This document shows positions 1 through 4,988 of a DNA stretch of 7,678 nt, in pieces. Each line of letters begins with the position of its first letter. Position 1 is the first letter of the stretch. Source of the DNA: Blastocatellia bacterium (lineage in GTDB: Bacteria; Acidobacteriota; Blastocatellia; Pyrinomonadales; Pyrinomonadaceae); assembly GCA_003175865.1 (NCBI GenBank), contig PSRF01000393.1:1-7678 (forward strand). The letters are read 5' to 3'. The notes below the pieces were generated by a model, which worked only from the letters and a program-made list of their open reading frames with translations, was not told the DNA's origin and did no database searches. Both the position numbers and the translations under genes were made by a program.

Positions 1-58
1 CTACAATCAGCGGAATCACAACGTGCGCACATGAGACCGTTCCGAACTGCTTGGAATT

Positions 59-64
59 TATAAT
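59..64 (+). promoter_or_regulatory. Candidate -10 box upstream of the DUF4282 gene
   Basis: A perfect TATAAT hexamer sits about 95 bases before the start of the membrane-protein gene at 158. The position that would hold a -35 box at normal spacing (about 36-41) does not resemble TTGACA, so only half of a sigma70-type promoter is visible. The rest of bases 1-157 shows no gene. It contains a short direct repeat, GCACATGAG, at 27-35 and 93-101, each copy preceded by a GTGC palindrome. The promoter call is inference from one hexamer. Confidence 0.3.
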
Positions 65-157
65 GAGAATATTGTCAAAAAGAACAGGAAGTGCACATGA
101 GCTCTTGATTTAATCTGAGGGCCCCCTGAGTTCTTAAACAAAATCAGGAGCTTCACC

Positions 158-568
158 ATGCCAGGATATTTCTCTTTTCAAAAGCTGATTACTCCACGTT
201 TCGTAAAGTTCATCTATGCGGTCGGATTACTGGCCGTAACAGCTGGCGGGATAGGCTTGGCCATCTGGGCCGGATTGGGCCTTCGCTCGGCGACGCTGCC
301 GACTCGAACTGGTGTTTATTACATTGCAATCGGAGCGGGTGTCGCGATCCTGGGCAATCTTGTTTGGCGAGTACTGTGCGAGATCTGGATCGTACTTTTT
401 AATATCCACAATCTCCTTGGTTCGGTTGAACAAGAAACCAGACACGTGGCCGTTCAGCGTGGGTTGCAAAGCGATGATCATTCAATTGAGTCGCGACAAG
501 AAATTACGGAACGCGAACGAGAAGTCCATGTCGCGAACCAGCCAGCAAGCGTATTAGGGTTAACTTAA
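158..568 (+). CDS. DUF4282-type small membrane protein
   Basis: This encodes a 136-residue protein with an N-terminal segment (SFQKLITPRFVKFIY, residues 6-20) typical of the DUF4282 family as I remember it. Two hydrophobic helices follow, at about residues 18-41 and 54-82, separated by a short loop with several charged or polar residues. The second helix ends in a CEIWIVLFNIHNLL stretch, also family-like. Residues 88-136 form a polar, charge-rich tail (EITEREREVHVANQ) that is probably cytoplasmic and disordered. DUF4282 proteins are small inner-membrane proteins of unknown function, and nothing here points to a specific role. The start is supported by AGGAG at 146-150, seven bases before ATG. 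The gene converges on zwf, and the long inverted repeat lies between the two 3' ends. The membrane topology is seen in the sequence; the family call is by recognition and was not searched. Confidence 0.8.
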   Translation: MPGYFSFQKLITPRFVKFIYAVGLLAVTAGGIGLAIWAGLGLRSATLPTRTGVYYIAIGAGVAILGNLVWRVLCEIWIVLFNIHNLLGSVEQETRHVAVQRGLQSDDHSIESRQEITEREREVHVANQPASVLGLT

Positions 569-635
569 TTTCAAGAGACCACCAATTGTTGAGTTGGTCG
601 GGCTTGATTACGGTTCGCAGGAGGAGTCCAGTTTC

Positions 636-809
636 TTTACTCCGGAGGAGTTGCATGTTTATAGCTGGAGTGGGTTAAGAACGTTGCGCGGTTTGGAGGA
701 GCGGAAAGGAGTTGGAGTAGTCTCACAACGTTCATTTCCGCTCCTCCAGACCGCGCGAAGGTTCTGGCGAGGCGAGCGCGCTATAGACATGCAACTCCTC
801 CGGAGTTAA
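636..809. repeat. Long two-part inverted repeat, REP/BIME-like hairpin
   Basis: Bases 639-665 and 780-806 are reverse complements over 27 positions, with 26 Watson-Crick pairs and one G-T pair (659/786). Two more pairs follow outside (636-637 with 808-809). Inside, 679-707 pairs with 735-764, with one small asymmetric bulge and two wobble pairs. This leaves an internal loop (666-678 / 765-779) and an apical loop at 708-734. Each outer arm also contains its own mini-palindrome, ACTCC-GGA-GGAGT, as in REP units, so the whole looks like two REPs in inverted orientation. It lies between the convergent ends of the DUF4282 gene and zwf. There it could act as a bidirectional mRNA 3'-end barrier or be a non-autonomous element mobilised in trans by a RAYT-type transposase; no transposase is present here. 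A 71-codon open frame through it (594-809, TTG start) is a by-product of the repeat. Confidence 0.88.
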
Positions 810-929
810 GAGACGACGCTTCTACGAAGAACTGTAATCGAGCGTGACGAACTCAACTAAACAGTAGTCTCGTGAATCATGTCGTTCTCTTTCTTTCCTT
901 CGATTCTGTGTAAGTACGTAATTTGCGGA

Positions 930-2306
930 TCAGCTCTCAGCCATCGGTTTATGCCAACCCGTCACACCCGCGGCCATACTCTCTGCAGCGACCGGCCAGG
1001 TGCCGCATTCGTATTCGGTCAGTGGCGTAGGGTTGTTGAGAATCGGATCGACCACACGCCATGCCGCTTCCACACTCTCATCGCTCGTGAACAACGACTT
1101 GTCACCACGCAATGCATCACCCAGCAGACGCTCGTAGGGCAACTGCTCACGTTCGAGTGCGTGTCGAGCATTGAGCTCAACAGTCTCGCCGCACATCTCT
1201 TCGCCTGGCTGCTTGACTTGCGTACAGAGTGAGATATTGACGTCGGGACTCAACTGAAATCGAAAGTAATTCGACTCTGCTGCTTCGATCGTATCGAAGA
1301 TTTCAATCGGTGGTCGCTTCAACGTGACGACTACTTCAGTGGTTGTGACCGGAAGGCACTTGCCCGCGCGAATATAGAAAGGCACGCCGGCCCAGCGCCA
1401 TGTGTCGATGTAGAGTCGCAAAGCTGCGAACGTTTCTACCTGTGAGTTTGGCGACACACCGTGTTCCTCTCGGTAACCATGAAACTGCGCACGAATTACA
1501 TCTGAGGGGTCGATTGGCCTCAACGCATTGAACAGTTGGACCTTCTCACTGCGCAAAGCATCGTGATGTCGTCCGGCTGGTGCATCCATTGCCAATAGCG
1601 CGATCACTTGCAGCAAATGGTTTTGGACCACGTCGCGAATAGCACCGACCTCTTCGTAAAAGGCACCGCGCCCTTGCACGCCGAAATTCTCCGCTTGTGT
1701 GATCTGCACATTGTCAACGAAATTGCGATTCCAGATTGGCTCGAGGAATGTGTTTGCAAAACGGAAGTACAACAGGTTCTGAACAGCCTCTTTGCCGAGG
1801 TAGTGATCGATGCGAAACACCGCAGATTCCGGAAAGACTTCGTGCAGCGTCGCATTCAAAGCTTCAGCTGAGGCGAGGTCGCGTCCAAACGGTTTCTCCA
1901 CGACGACCCGCGCGCTGTTTGCACAACCTGATTGACCTAGTCCCTGCAAAACGATCGAGAAAACAATCGGCGGAATCGCAAGATAGTGTAATGGACAGGA
2001 AGCCCCGTTCAATGCCGTCTTCAAACGTTCGTAAGTAGTTGCGTCGCGATAATCGCCACCGATGTACTGGAGCAGGGAAGAGAGTTTGGCAAATGCGTCC
2101 GAATCAACGCCACCAGAATGCTCGAGGCTGTCATGCGCTCGTTGACGTAGCTGGTCTACGGACCAGTCTTCACGCGCAACGCCGATGATCGGAATGTCGA
2201 GATTACCTCGTTTGATCAGTGCTTCTAACGAAGGAAAGATCTTTTTGTAAGCGAGGTCGCCGGTTGCACCAAAGAAAACAAAAGCGTCCGAGTGGAGTGT
2301 GTTCAT
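930..2306 (-). CDS. zwf: Glucose-6-phosphate 1-dehydrogenase
   Basis: This enzyme oxidises glucose 6-phosphate to 6-phosphogluconolactone with NAD(P)+, the entry step of the oxidative pentose-phosphate or Entner-Doudoroff route in the cytoplasm. The 458-residue product has the nucleotide-binding loop [10 protein letters not shown] at residues 13-22, EKPFG at 137-141 and the substrate-site signature RIDHYLGKE at 165-173. His230 (in VQNHLLQ) lies 62 residues after His168, the same spacing as His178 and the catalytic His240 of the Leuconostoc enzyme. The family is often 480-510 residues; this matches a shorter clade that starts directly at the Rossmann fold, so I do not regard it as truncated. 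The start is supported by AGGA (2314-2317 on the complement), seven bases before ATG. The gene stands alone: no gnd, pgl or opcA neighbour is in the window. No clear rho-independent terminator follows; the long hairpin at 636-809 is the only strong downstream structure. Confidence 0.97.
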   Translation of the reverse strand: MNTLHSDAFVFFGATGDLAYKKIFPSLEALIKRGNLDIPIIGVAREDWSVDQLRQRAHDSLEHSGGVDSDAFAKLSSLLQYIGGDYRDATTYERLKTALNGASCPLHYLAIPPIVFSIVLQGLGQSGCANSARVVVEKPFGRDLASAEALNATLHEVFPESAVFRIDHYLGKEAVQNLLYFRFANTFLEPIWNRNFVDNVQITQAENFGVQGRGAFYEEVGAIRDVVQNHLLQVIALLAMDAPAGRHHDALRSEKVQLFNALRPIDPSDVIRAQFHGYREEHGVSPNSQVETFAALRLYIDTWRWAGVPFYIRAGKCLPVTTTEVVVTLKRPPIEIFDTIEAAESNYFRFQLSPDVNISLCTQVKQPGEEMCGETVELNARHALEREQLPYERLLGDALRGDKSLFTSDESVEAAWRVVDPILNNPTPLTEYECGTWPVAAESMAAGVTGWHKPMAES

Positions 2307-2349
2307 TGAGAGTTCCTATCAAGCCATTAGCGATTGAAAGAGATGAAAT

Positions 2350-2378
2350 TGTATAACGGCAGCATTGTAAGGCGTCTA
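2350..2378 (-). promoter_or_regulatory. Candidate zwf promoter
   Basis: Read on the - strand, TAGACG (2378-2373; four of six matches to TTGACA) is followed after 17 bases by TATACA (2355-2350; four of six matches to TATAAT), which overlaps TACAAT two bases further on. The -10 box lies about 44 bases upstream of the zwf ATG, giving a short leader. Spacing and position are reasonable but both boxes are imperfect, so this is a prediction only. Confidence 0.35.
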
Positions 2379-2435
2379 GTCTTAATCCGCTCGCTTTCTG
2401 TTTGTGAGATTTGTGAGTCCTGTAGTTCAGACGAG

Positions 2436-2451
2436 CAGGCGAGAACGCCTG
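2436..2451. repeat. Small perfect hairpin in the zwf upstream region
   Basis: CAGGCG and CGCCTG form a six-pair stem around the loop AGAA. The hairpin lies just before the ATG at 2457 of the small + strand reading frame. A near-tandem pair of TTTGTGAG/TTGTGAG lies slightly upstream (2401-2417). No T-run follows on either strand, so it is not a typical terminator. It may be a dispersed short repeat, an operator, or a structure in the leader of the small gene. Confidence 0.4.
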
Positions 2452-2456
2452 ATGTT

Positions 2457-2718
2457 ATGAAAACGGGGCGCCTCTCCGTTAGTTGTTGCATTAACGGGTG
2501 CATGCCTACTGCCATGCGCAGAAGGAGACGTCCATGACAGCCTATATCGGGTAGAATTTCACGGACGGCAACAAGGCGGAAAGATTCATCACACTGTGCT
2601 GTGGCACGAAGAGCCAACCGTGGTCCATGCTTACTACGAACAGGTCGCTGGCCAACGAGTGGTAGTTGTTTCGAAAGTAGCGGTTACGCCGCTTGGTTTG
2701 AAGAACTGCAAGAAGTAG
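2457..2718 (+). pseudogene. Small exported protein gene with an apparent frameshift
   Basis: ATG at 2457 begins MKTGRLSV in one frame. From 2482 the next frame continues without a stop to TAG at 2716-2718. Skipping one base (about 2481) joins them into an 86-residue protein that starts like a signal peptide: a basic MKTGR, then a hydrophobic stretch LSVVVALTGACLLPCA, with a likely cut near CA/EG. The mature part is histidine-rich and polar (FHGRQQGGKIHHTVLWHEE, then HAYYEQVAGQRVVVV) and ends in KNCKK. The second frame has no in-frame ATG, GTG or TTG before codon 46, so standard gene callers would miss it. By hand count about 36 of its 85 codons start with G, a coding-like bias. I do not recognise the family. 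There is no good Shine-Dalgarno. It diverges from zwf and converges on the TPR gene, whose stop is 33 bases away. It could be a decayed gene, a sequencing error or a recoded gene. Confidence 0.45.
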
Positions 2719-2751
2719 GACGTGAATCTGCGGAATCGTGTAATTCGTGGA

Positions 2752-4920
2752 CTAACGCAAGGCTCTGCAGATTGATTGCTCGCAAACAAATTCTTGTTTG
2801 AACAACACAGAAACTGGTTTGCCATTTAATTGAGCAGGTGTGAAGTTAATAAGCTTTAAGATCTCAATTGCGCGCTCAGTCAGTCCATAGGGCAAAGATT
2901 TTTCAACAGTGACATTGGCAACTCGCCCTGTTCCACATAGAACGGCCTGCAGCACCACTCGTCCCTGGGCATTGTTCTTCAAAGCTTCGTCAGTAAAGAA
3001 TGTCGGTATCTCGCTCTGGATAGTTGCCATTTGGATAACATCGGATGGTACGTAGAATGGACTAGGACAGCCAAGTTCTTGTACCGGCTTTTGGGACGCG
3101 CCACTAGTCTCTTCTGATGCTTTCTCTGGTGTTGTTGAAACGGTAGCTGAAGTCTCCGACGAGTCTACAGTAACTGCGGGCGAGGATGTTGTGCTAATCG
3201 TTGTTGTTTGAGTGGGCGCGCTCACGGGAGTGTCTGCAAGCGACGCTCTTGGATTAGAAGGATCAACTCCTCCAATCATGTTTGCCAGGCGCGCCTGAAG
3301 GCCAACCTTGTCTAAACCCTTGAGTCTTTCCGAGTACTGGCTGGCCAAATCCTTTCTTCCAAGTTCCAAATAAGAGACCCCCAGGTTATAGATCGCACCG
3401 GCATAATTGGGAGTGATTCGAATTGCGTCCAGATATGCCTGCGTTGCTTCATTCCACTTCTTCAACCCTGCGTACGCCCGCCCCAGATCATTGTACGCAT
3501 CCGACCATTGTGGGTTAAGGAGCAGAGCTCGCTGATTTGATGCAACGGCAGCTTGAAAGTCTCCAAGATAGAGTTGCACCAGACCCAGATCGAAATGAGC
3601 TGCGGCTGACTCGGGCAGCAACTTGACGGCTTGCTGTAATGTTGTCAAGGCCTCGGGATAAATACCCTCTGTGATTAACTGCGCGCCGAGATTGAGCTGA
3701 CTCTCACCGTGATTCGGATTTGCCTTAGCGAGCTCTCGAAGAGTAACGCCTGGTGTCGGCTGTCCAGTGTCCCGTTTCTTCTCGTTATCGCGGCATTGAA
3801 TCGCTGCCAGATTTGAGTTGGCAGCGTTTGTTGGGTCAACTAAACTCAACTCTCTGTAGTACCGTTCGGCATCACCCAACTGACCAAGCTTAAAACAGAG
3901 GTACGCAGCTTGTACGAGCGAGTCGATGTCGTTTGGTTTTAATCTTAAGACTTGTCGATAATGAGAGAGTGCCTGCACCGGATCGTTGAAGCGTTTGTAA
4001 AGATCTGCCATGTAATAGTAGGACTCGACATGCTTGTTCTCTAAATCGAAGCTGTTCTTTACTTTCTTAAATGCTTCAAGAGCTTCCTGAAGCTTATCCC
4101 CGTTATAGAGCATTTTGGCCCAATTCGAATAGTCATCCGGATCGATACCTCGTTCGGCTCCACTTTTAAAGGCCTCCGCCGCCTTCAACCATTCCCCCGA
4201 GTTGGCATAGGCCTCACCCAGACTAAAGAAGTCTTGAGCGGTGTAACGCCTCGCAGCAGTTACCTGTGTAAGATTTGAAATCGCTTCAGCATGGCGCCCA
4301 GCTTTTGTTTGCGCCAGTCCAAGACTACTAATCGTATCCAGATCGGAAGGCTTAAGCGTTAGTGCCTTGTTAAATGCTTCAACGGCCTCAGCGAATCTAC
4401 CGTGCTCGAGATGTAACCGACCGATATTGAATTGAACCTCCCAGACATTGGCCTGCGACTCAGACAGTGACTGATACGTCGCCAACGCTTCGTCGTCGCG
4501 GTGCAATTCGTAATAGCATGTAGCGACACCGATAAGCGCATCTGCCAACGGAGGCTGAAGTTTTCTGGCTTCCTGAAAGTAGACCAGAGCCTGATAAAAA
4601 TCGGAGTCCTGAATAAGTCCGTTCCCGATCTTGACTGCCTGTGCTGCTGACATCGGAAAAGGCAATTCAGTGATGACTTCTTCAGGGGCCGGGGTGGGCA
4701 CAGGTTTTCGAAGAGTTCCGACTGGAAGGTTGATAGGTCGGGCAGGAATTTTCTGGTCAGGTGGCGGCGCAACTACATAAACGGGATTGGCCTGCAAGAC
4801 CTGCCACCTCGTTATTGGCGTGAGTGTATCTTCAGCGGGATTCGGCCGGACACAGACGAACAGCAGAAACACTAGCGCCATTGATAGTGCTGTGAGACGC
4901 CGACACACCTTGAAGTTCAT
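2752..4920 (-). CDS. Exported TPR protein with C-terminal TonB-type domain
   Basis: The 722-residue product starts with a basic, then hydrophobic segment (residues 6-24, LTALSMALVFLLFVCV) that is either a signal peptide, with a possible cut after RPNPA at 25-29, or an uncleaved membrane anchor. Residues 46-89 are proline-rich. Residues about 97-535 hold roughly ten or more TPR-like helix pairs, for example FAEAVEAFNKALTLKP (176-191), ALSHYRQVLRLKP (317-329), FQAAVASNQRALLLNP (455-470) and NEATQAYLDAIRITP (490-504). A Ser/Thr-rich linker spans about 559-612. Residues about 640-712 match a TonB C-terminal domain (AQGRVVLQAVL, LPYGLTERAIEILK, INFTPAQLNGKPVSV). Cysteines 618, 662, 713 and 718 could form disulfides outside the cytoplasm. 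The start has a strong AGGTGAGG (4933-4926), five bases before ATG. It lies 68 bases downstream of the kinase stop, so co-transcription is likely. Its role is probably as an envelope scaffold or adaptor; no ligand can be named. Confidence 0.88.
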   Translation of the reverse strand: MNFKVCRRLTALSMALVFLLFVCVRPNPAEDTLTPITRWQVLQANPVYVVAPPPDQKIPARPINLPVGTLRKPVPTPAPEEVITELPFPMSAAQAVKIGNGLIQDSDFYQALVYFQEARKLQPPLADALIGVATCYYELHRDDEALATYQSLSESQANVWEVQFNIGRLHLEHGRFAEAVEAFNKALTLKPSDLDTISSLGLAQTKAGRHAEAISNLTQVTAARRYTAQDFFSLGEAYANSGEWLKAAEAFKSGAERGIDPDDYSNWAKMLYNGDKLQEALEAFKKVKNSFDLENKHVESYYYMADLYKRFNDPVQALSHYRQVLRLKPNDIDSLVQAAYLCFKLGQLGDAERYYRELSLVDPTNAANSNLAAIQCRDNEKKRDTGQPTPGVTLRELAKANPNHGESQLNLGAQLITEGIYPEALTTLQQAVKLLPESAAAHFDLGLVQLYLGDFQAAVASNQRALLLNPQWSDAYNDLGRAYAGLKKWNEATQAYLDAIRITPNYAGAIYNLGVSYLELGRKDLASQYSERLKGLDKVGLQARLANMIGGVDPSNPRASLADTPVSAPTQTTTISTTSSPAVTVDSSETSATVSTTPEKASEETSGASQKPVQELGCPSPFYVPSDVIQMATIQSEIPTFFTDEALKNNAQGRVVLQAVLCGTGRVANVTVEKSLPYGLTERAIEILKLINFTPAQLNGKPVSVLFKQEFVCEQSICRALR

Positions 4921-4962
4921 TCAAACCTCACCTGAGAAATGTTGGACGGATTCTTAATAGTA

Positions 4963-4975
4963 ACGCCCAAGGCGT
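4963..4975. other. Short hairpin between the kinase and TPR genes
   Basis: ACGCC and GGCGT form a perfect five-pair stem around a three-base loop in the 68-base gap between the two tandem genes. On the - strand it follows the kinase stop by about 13 bases and has no clean T-run after it. It is unlikely to terminate fully but could trim or stabilise the mRNA between the two genes. Confidence 0.25.
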
Positions 4976-4988
4976 GAAACTCTTGCGT

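Noticed and set aside
577..599. Weak stem GACCA/TGGTC after the DUF4282 stop
   Set aside because: It has only five outer pairs with an imperfect interior and no T-run, which is not enough to call a terminator.
594..809. 71-codon + strand open frame starting at TTG
   Set aside because: It runs through both arms of the long inverted repeat, so its sequence is dictated by the repeat. It has no good start signal and no recognisable domain.
879..1232. 117-codon + strand open frame
   Set aside because: It lies almost wholly antisense to zwf, whose motifs are unambiguous.
2327..2617. 96-codon - strand open frame upstream of zwf
   Set aside because: It has no recognisable domain and overlaps the zwf promoter candidate. 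The + strand frame in the same place shows better coding bias and a signal peptide.
2601..2825. Two short open frames (2601-2801 +, 2634-2825 -) around the TPR gene's 3' end
   Set aside because: They overlap the TonB-domain coding end and the + strand small ORF in other frames and show no protein-like features.
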